A DNA stretch of 64,000 nucleotides from Chloroflexota bacterium (lineage in GTDB: Bacteria > Chloroflexota > Anaerolineae > Anaerolineales > VGOW01). The notes beneath the pieces were generated by a model that searched no databases, was not told where the DNA came from, and worked only from the letters and a program-made list of their open reading frames with translations. Positions 33,009 to 40,621 of the stretch are shown piece by piece; positions within the stretch are counted from its first letter, which is position 1; each line of letters opens with the position of its first letter. A program made the translations under genes and the position numbers. Location of the stretch: assembly GCA_016197225.1 (NCBI GenBank), contig JACPWC010000095.1:1-64000 (forward strand), written 5' to 3'.

Positions 33009-33485
33009 ATGGCAACCGTCTACCTGCTGATCGGCCTTCAAGGCTCCGGCAAGTCGGTGTGGGCCAACGAGAATGCGGGCTGGTTGGAGGCTGAGGTGAT
33101 TTCGTCGGACGAGATTCGGAACGAGCTTGAGGCGCAAGGCAAGGACGCGATGAACAATGGGCGGGTATTTGCGATTTTCAACGAGCGGTTGGAACGCGAA
33201 CTGCAGCGGGGCCGAAACGTGATTCTGGATGCGACCCACGCCCGCCGCACCTGGCGCGCCGACTCGCTGGCTATCGCCCGCCAGCACGGATCCGCCGCCG
33301 TCGGTGTGTGGTTCGACGTGCCCCTGGTCGTCTGCCGCCAGCGCAACGCAAGCCGCAAAGGCGAACTGTGGGGCGAGCGCGCCGTGCCAGACAATTTTCT
33401 GCTGGGTGTGGCGCGTGGGTTTGAGGGGCCGGAAGCGGGAGAGTTTGATGAGGTGTGGAGAATTATGAACGGGCAAGCACCCTGA
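33009..33485 (+). CDS. P-loop kinase-like protein (AAA_33 type)
   Basis: A 158-residue protein with Walker A GLQGSGKS (residues 9-16). The pattern VISSDEIRNEL and a following RNVILDATHARRTWRAD stretch are found in polynucleotide-kinase-like and zeta-toxin-like small kinases. The substrate is unknown; nucleic acid 5' ends or small molecules are typical of the family. No antitoxin-like partner adjoins it. Its last codons and stop lie inside the third CCTGAGC element (the TGA is part of CCCTGAGCGG). Confidence 0.8.
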   Translation: MATVYLLIGLQGSGKSVWANENAGWLEAEVISSDEIRNELEAQGKDAMNNGRVFAIFNERLERELQRGRNVILDATHARRTWRADSLAIARQHGSAAVGVWFDVPLVVCRQRNASRKGELWGERAVPDNFLLGVARGFEGPEAGEFDEVWRIMNGQAP

Positions 33486-33624
33486 GCGGATGCCCGCACG
33501 CTGTTCGTTGGCCGTAGTCGAAGCATGCCCGGAGCTTGCCGAAGGGGGTGCGGTGCTTGCGCAAGGGGCCGCATCCTTCGACTGCGCGCGGAACCCCTTC
33601 GGGCCGCACTCCGCTCAGGACGCT
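33476..33624. repeat. CCTGAGCGGA nested-hairpin element, copy 3
   Basis: AGCACCCTGAGCGGA (33476) and TCCGCTCAGGACGCT (33610), with inner GTAGTCGAAGCATGC and GCATCCTTCGACTGC. More diverged than copy 2. It supplies the stop codon of the kinase gene. Confidence 0.85.
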
Positions 33625-33650
33625 GGCTGTGGAAAGTGGGGCAACTATCT

Positions 33651-33727
33651 TTCAACGGATGGGAATCGGAAAAACGGATGAGGCGCGCGAGCATCCGTTT
33701 GTCCGTTTTCAAATCCGTTGAAGGCCT
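33651..33727. repeat. Inverted CATCCGTT word array
   Basis: TTCAACGGAT and ATCCGTTGAA form the ends; AAACGGATG and CATCCGTTT lie inside, with GTCCGTTT as an extra unit. It occupies the rest of the spacer upstream of 33742. Confidence 0.75.
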
Positions 33728-33741
33728 GCTAGGAGGTTGCA

Positions 33742-34173
33742 ATGCGCATAAATACACAGGATGCTAATGGGGCTAATAACACTGTGGTCGACTCGACGGT
33801 TTCCAAAAAACATTGGGTTTATGCAATTGTATGCAGTCTGTTAGGAATTGTCTGGATTTACCTGGCAGTGGATTCAATTCAAGGCTATGCATGGCGATTT
33901 GGCGCGACTGTAAAGGAAAATCCTGACTGGATACCTCTGTTGGCGGCTATTGCCTTTGCATCTGGATGGTTCATGATCTATTTTGCAGAACATATCAAGA
34001 AGCGGAAGTTTGTTTTGGCTTTATTGACCTTCGGTTTTGTTCTAGGGTTAGCGCTTCTGGAAGAGATGGTCTTTAAGTTCAGTAGCCTCAATCTTGTCTT
34101 CCGCCTATTTATGAGTGGCATGTTCTTGAAACTCTCTACAGTCTTTACCCATTTTCAGCGACAACCACAATAA
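33742..34173 (+). CDS. Small membrane protein of unknown function
   Basis: A 143-residue protein with four hydrophobic helices (about residues 22-42, 62-82, 90-110, 115-135) and a polar N-terminus. AGGAGG precedes the ATG. It is visibly richer in A/T and less biased in codon use than the surrounding cluster, so it may be a later insertion. It ends two bases before the large VWA gene, so that gene may be read through from it. No family recognised. Confidence 0.6.
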   Translation: MRINTQDANGANNTVVDSTVSKKHWVYAIVCSLLGIVWIYLAVDSIQGYAWRFGATVKENPDWIPLLAAIAFASGWFMIYFAEHIKKRKFVLALLTFGFVLGLALLEEMVFKFSSLNLVFRLFMSGMFLKLSTVFTHFQRQPQ

Positions 34174-34175
34174 TC

Positions 34176-37175
34176 TTGCTGTTTCTCGTGACCTTCACCA
34201 CCCCCCTCCTTCTCCTCCTCTTCCTCCTCACCCCGCTCATTCTCTGGCTGGGGTGGCCGTCGCGCTCGGCCGCGCGGCGGCGGGAGATTCTCAGCCTGAT
34301 CGTGCGGCTGATCATTTTTGCCTCCATCGTGCTCTCGCTGGCCGGGTTCGAAGCCGTGCGGGCGGCGGACAATCTGGCCGTCGTCTTTCTGGTGGACGTG
34401 TCGGACTCGATGCCGGACGAGGGCCAGGCGCTGGCAGTGGGGTGGGTGCGCGACTCGATGAGCAAGATGGGGCCGGACGACAAGGCGGCTATCGTCTTGT
34501 TCGGCGGCGATGCGCTGGTCGAGCATCCCATGTCAACCTCGCGCCTCATTCAAGAGTTCACTTCGATTCCGACGACGACGCAGACTGATCTCTCCGAAGC
34601 GATCCGCCTGGCGCTGGCCCTGTTCCCCGGTCAGGCCGCCAAGCGCATTGTCATTTTGTCGGACGGGGTCGCCACGACGGGCAACGCCGAAGAGGCGGCC
34701 CGGCTGGCGGCGACGGCGGGCGTGCAGATCATGGCCGTTCCAATTGTCCGCAACCTTGAGGCCTTCGACGAAGCCCTGCTCACGACGGTAGATGCGCCTT
34801 CGTCTTTGCGGCAGGGCGAAGAGTTCGATCTTGAAATTACGGTGAACTCGACGAGGGTGCAAAAGGCGGGCGTGCGCGTCTTTGCCGGGTCGGAGGTGGT
34901 TTACGAAGGCACGCTCGACCTGCGGGTGGGCGAGCATTCGTACACAATTCCGCTGAAGGCGGGCAAACCGGGGTTCATCTCGTACCGAGTCCAGCTTTCC
35001 CCCGCGAACAGCGGCGACACCTTTTACCAGAACAACGAACTGGCCGCGTTCTCACAGGTCAAAGGCCCGCCGCGAGTCCTGGTCGTCGTCGGCGAAAACA
35101 AAGAAGGCACGGACGAGGGCGCGGCTCTGGTCGCCGCGCTTGACGCCGCCGGAATCGATCTCGACCGCGTTCCGCCAACCGGCCTGCCGTCCGAACTGCC
35201 TCTGCTGGCCGAGTATGCTTCGGTGGTGCTGGTGGACGTTCCGGCCAAGCAATTCACGCCGCGCCAGCAAGCGGCGGTTGAACAATACGTGCGCGATCTC
35301 GGCGGCGGCCTGCTCGTGATCGGCGGCCCGCAGAGTTTCGGAGTGGGCGGCTACTTCCGCACCCCGCTGGAAGACGTTCTCCCGGTTGACATGCAGTTGA
35401 AGGATCAGAAGCGGCGGCCCCGGCTGACCATCGTCTTCATCATTGATCATTCCGGCAGTATGTCGGAGACCAGCGGCGGCGTGCAGAAGATCGAACTCGC
35501 CAAAGAAGCCGCCATTCGCGCCGTCGAACTTCTTTCGCCGACCGACAAGGTGGGCGTGGTGCAGTTCGACGACTCGGCCAGTTGGGTCGTGCCAATCACG
35601 CCGCTCGACGACCCGGACACTGTCATCAATCGCATCGCTTCGATCCGCGCCGACGGCGGCACCGACATCATGGCCGGCGTGCGGTTGATGGCCTCCGAAC
35701 TGCCGGACGACGACGCCCAACTCAAGCACACTATCCTGCTCACCGACGGCATCGCCAGCGCGACCGGCATTCCTGAACTTGTTCAACAGTTGTACGAAGA
35801 GAACAACATCACCCTGTCGTCGGTGGCGATGGGCAACGACGCCGACAAGAAACTGCTGGAGCAGTTGGCCCAAGTTGGCGGTGGCCGCTACCACTTCGCC
35901 GCCGACCCGGCCAGCATCCCCGAAATCTTCACTGAAGAGACCACGCTTGCCACCCGCGCTTACATCATCGAAGAGACGTTCTTCCCGGAGCGCGTCGGCA
36001 TCAGCCCGATCCTCGAAGGCATCTCGGCTGTGCCGCAGTTGTTGGGCTACGTGGGCACATCGCCGAAAGAGGCGGCGCAAACGATTCTCGTTTCGCAGTT
36101 GGCCGACGGCTCGCGCGATCCGCTTCTGGCTTCGTGGCAATACGGCCTCGGCAAGTCGGTGGCCTGGACTTCGGACGCGACCGGGCGCTGGGCCGAGCAG
36201 TGGGTGAAGTGGGACGGCTTTGCCACGTTCTTTGCTCAGGCCGTGCGCTACACGATCAACGAGAGCGTGCAGTCGGACATCACCGCCGACGTGACTCTCG
36301 ACGGCGAAACCGCCACTCTGGCCGTGGACGCTTACAACAACGACGGCCAGTTCATCAACAACCTGGCCCTGCAAGCCAACGTCATTTCGCCGGATGGAAC
36401 GTCGCAGTTGGTGGAGATGATTCAGACCGCGCCGGGACGCTACGAAGCCGACTTTACGCCGACCGAGCCGGGCGCATATTTGATTCGCATCGCCGGGCCG
36501 AACGGAGACGCCGCCTCGGTTGGAGAAACGTCCGGCTGGGTGTTGACCTACTCACCCGAATACAAAACGCTCACCGCCGACCCGAACGCGCTGGGCCGCG
36601 CCGCCCAACTCACGGCCGGCGGCTGTGTGGTGCCGGTTCCCAACGAGCCGATTCCTGAAAGCAAAGTGTTTTGCCGCGTGGCCGGGCCGGACGCCGCCTT
36701 CAACCACGACCTGATTGCCCGGCAGGTGACCAGCCCGCTTTGGCCGTATCTGCTGTTCCTGGCCGTCCTGCTCCTGCCGTTCGACATTGCCATTCGGCGA
36801 CTCGTCATCAGCCGTTACGATTTACAACGCGCCTACACCCGCCTCGTCGAAATCGCCAAAGGCGTCAGCCGCCCGAAGGCCGAGCAGGTGCGCGTCGAAG
36901 CCATGTCGCGTTTGCAACAGGCCAAGCAACGCGCGGGCGTTTCCGGCGTAGGGGCCGACCCACGTGTCGGCCCTGTCGGCCCAGAGTCAGGGCAATCACC
37001 CAGGATTGCCCCTACAACCCAATCGCCGCTCGATCCCTCAGCCGCCAAACCGCCTGCCGAGGTTTCACCCCCGCCAGCCATCATCACACCGCCGCCCAAC
37101 CCGCAACCCGCGCCCCCGGCCAGCGGCGAGACCACGGCGGCTTCATTGTTAGCAAAGAAACGCACTCGCAAATAA
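34176..37175 (+). CDS. Large membrane protein with two VWA domains and an amidotransferase-like domain
   Basis: A 999-residue protein. Two N-terminal helices (about 5-26, 41-60) precede the first VWA domain with MIDAS DVSDS (residues 74-78). A beta domain and a class I amidotransferase-like fold (about 305-410: ASVVLVDVPAKQFTPRQQ, GGGLLVIGGPQSFG) follow, then a second VWA domain with MIDAS DHSGS (about 423-427). A long beta-rich region (600-840), a helix near 855-875 and a Pro-rich cytosolic tail complete it. The tail (residues 925-947) is encoded by a GTAGGGGC hairpin repeat. TTG 34176 or GTG 34188 could be the start. It is the last gene of the MoxR cluster. Confidence 0.83.
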   Translation: MLFLVTFTTPLLLLLFLLTPLILWLGWPSRSAARRREILSLIVRLIIFASIVLSLAGFEAVRAADNLAVVFLVDVSDSMPDEGQALAVGWVRDSMSKMGPDDKAAIVLFGGDALVEHPMSTSRLIQEFTSIPTTTQTDLSEAIRLALALFPGQAAKRIVILSDGVATTGNAEEAARLAATAGVQIMAVPIVRNLEAFDEALLTTVDAPSSLRQGEEFDLEITVNSTRVQKAGVRVFAGSEVVYEGTLDLRVGEHSYTIPLKAGKPGFISYRVQLSPANSGDTFYQNNELAAFSQVKGPPRVLVVVGENKEGTDEGAALVAALDAAGIDLDRVPPTGLPSELPLLAEYASVVLVDVPAKQFTPRQQAAVEQYVRDLGGGLLVIGGPQSFGVGGYFRTPLEDVLPVDMQLKDQKRRPRLTIVFIIDHSGSMSETSGGVQKIELAKEAAIRAVELLSPTDKVGVVQFDDSASWVVPITPLDDPDTVINRIASIRADGGTDIMAGVRLMASELPDDDAQLKHTILLTDGIASATGIPELVQQLYEENNITLSSVAMGNDADKKLLEQLAQVGGGRYHFAADPASIPEIFTEETTLATRAYIIEETFFPERVGISPILEGISAVPQLLGYVGTSPKEAAQTILVSQLADGSRDPLLASWQYGLGKSVAWTSDATGRWAEQWVKWDGFATFFAQAVRYTINESVQSDITADVTLDGETATLAVDAYNNDGQFINNLALQANVISPDGTSQLVEMIQTAPGRYEADFTPTEPGAYLIRIAGPNGDAASVGETSGWVLTYSPEYKTLTADPNALGRAAQLTAGGCVVPVPNEPIPESKVFCRVAGPDAAFNHDLIARQVTSPLWPYLLFLAVLLLPFDIAIRRLVISRYDLQRAYTRLVEIAKGVSRPKAEQVRVEAMSRLQQAKQRAGVSGVGADPRVGPVGPESGQSPRIAPTTQSPLDPSAAKPPAEVSPPPAIITPPPNPQPAPPASGETTAASLLAKKRTRK
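36948..37015. repeat. GTAGGGGC..GCCCCTAC hairpin inside the VWA gene
   Basis: Terminal arms GTAGGGGC (36948) and GCCCCTAC (37008), with inner GGCCGAC..GTCGGCC. This type of element is usually intergenic; here it is translated in frame. Confidence 0.7.
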
Positions 37176-37284
37176 AAAAGCGGCTCCCCCCAGGCACCGA
37201 TAACCACCGCTCAAAATAGCGGATTGGGACTCCCAAATATGGAGCCAGTGACACTGGGACTTACGAGTCGCTTGTCAATAGTGT

Positions 37285-37335
37285 ATGCCGATTTGGCCGA
37301 ATGGCAAGGGCAATTTTTGCGGCAGGATTGCACAA
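37285..37335. repeat. Flanking repeat, left copy
   Basis: Matches 40541-40591 over about 50 bases with small gaps; the core GCAATTTTTGCNGCAGGATT continues to a 26-base block with one mismatch. The two copies bracket the DUF1963-VOC-esterase island. The rest of 37176-37284 holds two tiny palindromes (TTGGGACTCCCAA and CCAGTGACACTGG) and no gene. Confidence 0.7.
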
Positions 37336-37350
37336 TCGAGCCTGCCCGCC

Positions 37351-37420
37351 ACCCGCGCCCCCGGCCAGCGGCGAGTCCACGGCTTCTTCACTGCTGGCGA
37401 AGAAGCGGGGCCGGAAGTAG
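37351..37420 (+). pseudogene. 3' tail of a second, lost VWA-type gene
   Basis: Translates to PAPPASGESTASSLLAKKRG plus two residues and a stop, nearly the same as the end of the preceding VWA protein (37106-37175). The differences are mostly synonymous (LLAKK is coded by different third bases), so this is an old paralogue tail rather than a fresh duplication. Positions 37421-37503 after it hold only a CATGGAA/TTCCATG hairpin at 37479. Confidence 0.6.
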
Positions 37421-37503
37421 AATGCCCCAGCAGATGATTTTGCAGAAGCGAAATTCTGTATAAAAGGTTGTGTTTTACATGGAATTTTTCCATGGACTCA
37501 ACG

Positions 37504-38445
37504 GTTAGCCCGCTCTGTTTTCAATATGCCGCAGAAAGTCGCACATGAATTTCAAATTAGATATTGAGTTGCCCAACGAGTTGGTTGCTTTCAAAGAAAA
37601 TATCGAATCCAGCATTAAGCCACATGTAGAGATAGAGGCAAAAACGGAAAGCAACCTTCATCTATGGCAAAGTAAATTCGGTGGTTTTCCATATCTTCCG
37701 AAAAACTTTCACTACCCTAAAGATTCCAACGGGCAGGCAATGTTTTTACTTGCTCAAATCAATTTTGCTGAAACCCCAAAATTAGAGACTTTCCCTGAAA
37801 AAGGGGTTTTACAATTTTATATTTCGGGCGGGGACGATGTTTATGGTATATGTTTTGAAGATTTGGCAAAACAGGACGGTTTTACAATCCTTTATTTTCC
37901 CGACGTTCTTAAGGATGAAAGCAAACTGGTAACGGATTTTAGGTTTTTGCCTAAATTTGATATGTTGCCTTTGCAAAAATCATGCTCACTTACCTTTGAC
38001 CTACACTACGCTCCAATACCCACCGCCGATTATCAATTTGAGCCGAAAATCTTTGGACAAAATGTCCCTCAATCTAAGGATGAGTTTTACAAGATTTGCG
38101 ATGAATATCAACAACTTTTTAGTTCAGCGGGGCATAAGATTGGCGGTTATCCTTATTTCACACAAAGCGACCCCAGACATAGTAAAAAATATAAAGACGA
38201 GAATTACATTTTGCTTTTCCAAATGGACACTGATGGAAAAGCAGATATTATGTGGGGCGATAGTGGCATAGGGAATTTCTTTGTCTTGGAACAAGACTTG
38301 CAGAAACGGGATTTTTCCAGAGTTCTATACAATTGGGATTGTTGTTGATGAAATATGGTCGTTTTCCGATCAAACGGCGGGCTAACCCCCACATGCAGTG
38401 GTTTTGCTCCGCAAAGTGCGCGGAGCAAAACCACTGACGCGGAAC
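37504..38445 (+). mobile_element. Possible integron-type gene cassette (DUF1963)
   Basis: The left boundary GGTTAGCCCGC (37503-37513) is the exact reverse complement of GCGGGCTAACC (38377-38387) after the gene. This is the relation expected between the R' and R'' core sites of one cassette. One AT-rich gene lies between, followed by a palindromic attC-like site. No integrase is present in the window. Confidence 0.45.
37545..38348 (+). CDS. DUF1963 (YwqG-like) protein
   Basis: A 267-residue soluble protein of the YwqG/DUF1963 family. The family blocks are LHLWQSKFGGFPYLPKNF (about residues 41-58), FLLAQINFAE (66-75), LQFYISGGDDVYG, and the closing FQMDTDGKADIMWGDSGIGN. Cellular role is unknown; such proteins are common as single accessory genes. 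It is strikingly AT-rich with relaxed codon use against GC-rich neighbours, a sign of transfer. It is bounded by complementary GTTAGCC/GGCTAAC core sites. Confidence 0.88.
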   Translation: MNFKLDIELPNELVAFKENIESSIKPHVEIEAKTESNLHLWQSKFGGFPYLPKNFHYPKDSNGQAMFLLAQINFAETPKLETFPEKGVLQFYISGGDDVYGICFEDLAKQDGFTILYFPDVLKDESKLVTDFRFLPKFDMLPLQKSCSLTFDLHYAPIPTADYQFEPKIFGQNVPQSKDEFYKICDEYQQLFSSAGHKIGGYPYFTQSDPRHSKKYKDENYILLFQMDTDGKADIMWGDSGIGNFFVLEQDLQKRDFSRVLYNWDCC

Positions 38446-38452
38446 ATTGGGC
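38380..38452 (+). other. attC-like recombination site
   Basis: GGCTAAC (38380-38386) at one end, ATTGGGC (38446-38452) at the other. Between them is a perfect 17-bp inverted repeat CAGTGGTTTTGCTCCGC (38396) / (38420-38436) with a seven-base loop. The CTGACGCGGAAC stretch before the right core resembles the L' region of attC sites. Confidence 0.5.
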
Positions 38453-38463
38453 GTTTTTTCATT

Positions 38464-38886
38464 ATGGTTGAAGATTATTGGAATCCCCTGGTACCAGAAC
38501 TAACCGTGAGCAACATTGAAGAGTCTCTGCGGTTTTATAAGGCTGTTGGCTTTTCGATTCGATTTAGTCGCAACAATCCAGATTTCGCTTACATTGAACT
38601 TGGGCAGGCACAACTAATGCTTGAGCAAGAGCATGATACGACATGGCGAACTGATGTTTTAGAGCGCCCGCTAGGCAGAGGCGTCAATTTCCAAATTGAA
38701 GTCCCAGATATACAATCCGTGTCAAATTCATTAAGCGCGGCTGGCTTTACATTTTTCAGCAATCCAAAAGAATCTTGGTATGAAATAGCGCCAGATAGAG
38801 AAGAAGGTCAATTTGAGTTTCTCGTCCAAGACCCTGACGGGTATCTTATGCGGTTTACACAATATTTTGGTTTCAGGTCGAAATGA
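38464..38886 (+). CDS. VOC-superfamily (glyoxalase/bleomycin-resistance) protein
   Basis: A 140-residue protein with paired beta-alpha-beta-beta-beta modules of the vicinal oxygen chelate fold: VPELTVSNIEESLRFYKAVG (residues 9-28) and NFQIEVPDIQSVSNSLSAAG (about 74-93). The ending EFLVQDPDGYLMRF is typical of bleomycin-binding and dioxygenase-like members. The catalytic metal triad is not evident, so binding rather than catalysis is possible. Start ATG 38464; an upstream in-frame GTG would lie in the attC-like palindrome. Less GC-rich than the surrounding chromosome. Single-gene VOC cassettes are common in integron arrays. Confidence 0.87.
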   Translation: MVEDYWNPLVPELTVSNIEESLRFYKAVGFSIRFSRNNPDFAYIELGQAQLMLEQEHDTTWRTDVLERPLGRGVNFQIEVPDIQSVSNSLSAAGFTFFSNPKESWYEIAPDREEGQFEFLVQDPDGYLMRFTQYFGFRSK

Positions 38887-38940
38887 AGGCTAATCATATT
38901 CGGCCGGACTGTCCCGCGCTGATTTGTTGAAAGGATCTTG

Positions 38941-40371
38941 ATGCGCTCACTCGAAATAATAATTCTGCTGTTGAACTTGGTCACCTTGTTGATGGTGTAC
39001 ATCCCGTTACGCCCTCGACTTCGTTGGGTCAAGTTTTTACCCGCCGGGATCGTCGTCATCACCCTCGTGCATCTGATCGTGGAACAATACCGCTGGCAGA
39101 TGGCGCTCTCTTACGTGTTGACTGCCGTGCTGTTTTTGCTCACTTTGCCGGGTCTGTTGAAAAACACTGACCAAATTCCGCCGCGCGGCGCGTTGGCGTT
39201 CGTCGCCGGTGGATTCGCATTCCTGTTGTGGCTCGTTGCCGTCACATTGCCAATCATACTTCCGGTGCCGCGCTTGCCAACGCCGCCCGGTCCTTATGCG
39301 GTCGGTTCTGTCTTGTACGATTGGACGGACACGACGCGCGCCGAAACTTATTCGTCCGACCCGAATGCCAAGCGCGAATTGATGGTTCAGATTTGGTATC
39401 CCGCCCAACTAATGGCAGATGCCAAGATGACTCCTTTCTTGGACAATTTCGATGCGGCGTTACCCGCGTTCGGCGATTTTCTCGGGGTGCCTTCCTTTAC
39501 TCTGGAACATTTGCGCCTGGTGCGCACGCATTCTTACGGAGACACGCCGGTTCTGAACGACGGAGCGCCGTACCCCATCATCATTTACTCTCACGGCTAC
39601 ACAGGTTACCGTACCGCCAGCTTTAATCAGATGGAAGCGCTGGCAAGCTCGGGTTATGTTGCCATCGCTATTGACCATCCCTACGCCTCGATGTTCACCG
39701 TTTTCTCGGACGGGCGTGTCGTGGTGAATGATCCCGCAATGTTGCCTCCGGCGGGACGAAACCAGCCCGGCGATCAAGAAGCGCGCGAAAAATTGGAAGC
39801 GACTCTAGTCGCCGATGAGCGTTTCGTGATGGATCAATTGCAACTCTTGGACGCGGGCAAACTGGATTCGCGCTTTGCAGGGAAACTCGACCTGCAACGA
39901 ATCGGTTTGACTGGCGTCTCGCTCGGCGGCGGGGCAATGGTCTGGACATGTCATATTGATGTGCGTTGCAAAGCTGGACTCGCCCAGGACGGTTGGTATG
40001 AGCCTCTGCCTGAGGGAGTGGTCTCGGAACCGTTGCGCCAGCCGTTCATGTTCATGCAAAGCGAGACGAAAATGTGGAAGATGGACAATCTAGCGCGTCT
40101 CGACATGCTGTATCAAGGAGTCAGTGCACCTGCTTTTCATCTTAAGCTCGCGGGTGTCCTCCATGATGACTTTGGCGATTATCCGCTCTTGACGCCGCTC
40201 GGCGGGCTTCTGCCAGAGAGGGGCACGTTGAACGGCGAACGCACTCTGCATGTTGTGGATGCATATATGCTCGCGTTCTTTGACAAGTACCTGAAGAATC
40301 AGCCGTCGCCGCTGCTGAACGGTCCATCGCTCGATTATCCAGAAGTGCAATTCGAGTCTCACTCGCCTTGA
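38941..40371 (+). CDS. Membrane-anchored alpha/beta hydrolase (PAF-acetylhydrolase-like)
   Basis: A 476-residue esterase/lipase-like protein. Three to four N-terminal hydrophobic helices (about residues 3-22, 35-50, 53-72, 85-105) anchor it. The hydrolase domain starts near 115, has the oxyanion segment PIIIYSHGYTGYRTAS and nucleophile Ser327 in GVSLGGG; the late His is probably in AGVLHDDFGDY. This matches the platelet-activating-factor acetylhydrolase/dienelactone-hydrolase-like group. AAAGGA precedes the ATG. Intermediate base composition. It is the last gene before the attC-like site at 40454, and may share a two-gene cassette with the VOC gene. Confidence 0.82.
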   Translation: MRSLEIIILLLNLVTLLMVYIPLRPRLRWVKFLPAGIVVITLVHLIVEQYRWQMALSYVLTAVLFLLTLPGLLKNTDQIPPRGALAFVAGGFAFLLWLVAVTLPIILPVPRLPTPPGPYAVGSVLYDWTDTTRAETYSSDPNAKRELMVQIWYPAQLMADAKMTPFLDNFDAALPAFGDFLGVPSFTLEHLRLVRTHSYGDTPVLNDGAPYPIIIYSHGYTGYRTASFNQMEALASSGYVAIAIDHPYASMFTVFSDGRVVVNDPAMLPPAGRNQPGDQEAREKLEATLVADERFVMDQLQLLDAGKLDSRFAGKLDLQRIGLTGVSLGGGAMVWTCHIDVRCKAGLAQDGWYEPLPEGVVSEPLRQPFMFMQSETKMWKMDNLARLDMLYQGVSAPAFHLKLAGVLHDDFGDYPLLTPLGGLLPERGTLNGERTLHVVDAYMLAFFDKYLKNQPSPLLNGPSLDYPEVQFESHSP

Positions 40372-40453
40372 ACAGTAACCTAGAGTGCACCGCCCGCGGC
40401 AGGATTCCGTATGCCTATATTTACATTCACACAGTGAGGCAAGGCGTAGCGCC

Positions 40454-40555
40454 GCCCACCGCTGCATCCACCGACTCGCGCTGCGCGCTTGTTGTACTGG
40501 CCGGTCTTGGCCGCACAAGTTTGGGCAGGCGTGCGGGTGATGCCCATCGTTGGCC
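40454..40555 (+). other. Second attC-like site (long, imperfect)
   Basis: GCCCACC (40454) and GTTGGCC (40549) lie at the ends. GCATC (40464) pairs with GATGC (40539) with an unpaired C next to ACC/GGT, as in attC L boxes. The middle pairs CTTGT..TGGCC with GGCC..ACAAG. Less regular than the site at 38380. Confidence 0.35.
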
Positions 40556-40591
40556 CGACGCAAGAGCAATTTTTGCAGCAGGATTGCACAA
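40541..40591. repeat. Flanking repeat, right copy
   Basis: Second copy of the block at 37285-37335, immediately after the attC-like site. It contains the GCAA-TTT-TTGC mini-hairpin. The 250-base spacer 40372-40621 holds only these two elements. Confidence 0.7.
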
Positions 40592-40621
40592 CCTCAATTT
40601 TGAACAGGATCATTGCCACTC

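Noticed and set aside
33009-33485. Zeta-toxin-like small kinase considered as a toxin-antitoxin system
   Set aside because: No epsilon-like or other small antitoxin gene beside it, and no toxin-specific motif beyond the P-loop.
38887-38936. A weak AATCA..TGATT fold after the VOC gene, considered as an attC
   Set aside because: Cores GGCTAAT and GTTGAAA do not fit the consensus and the stem is poor.
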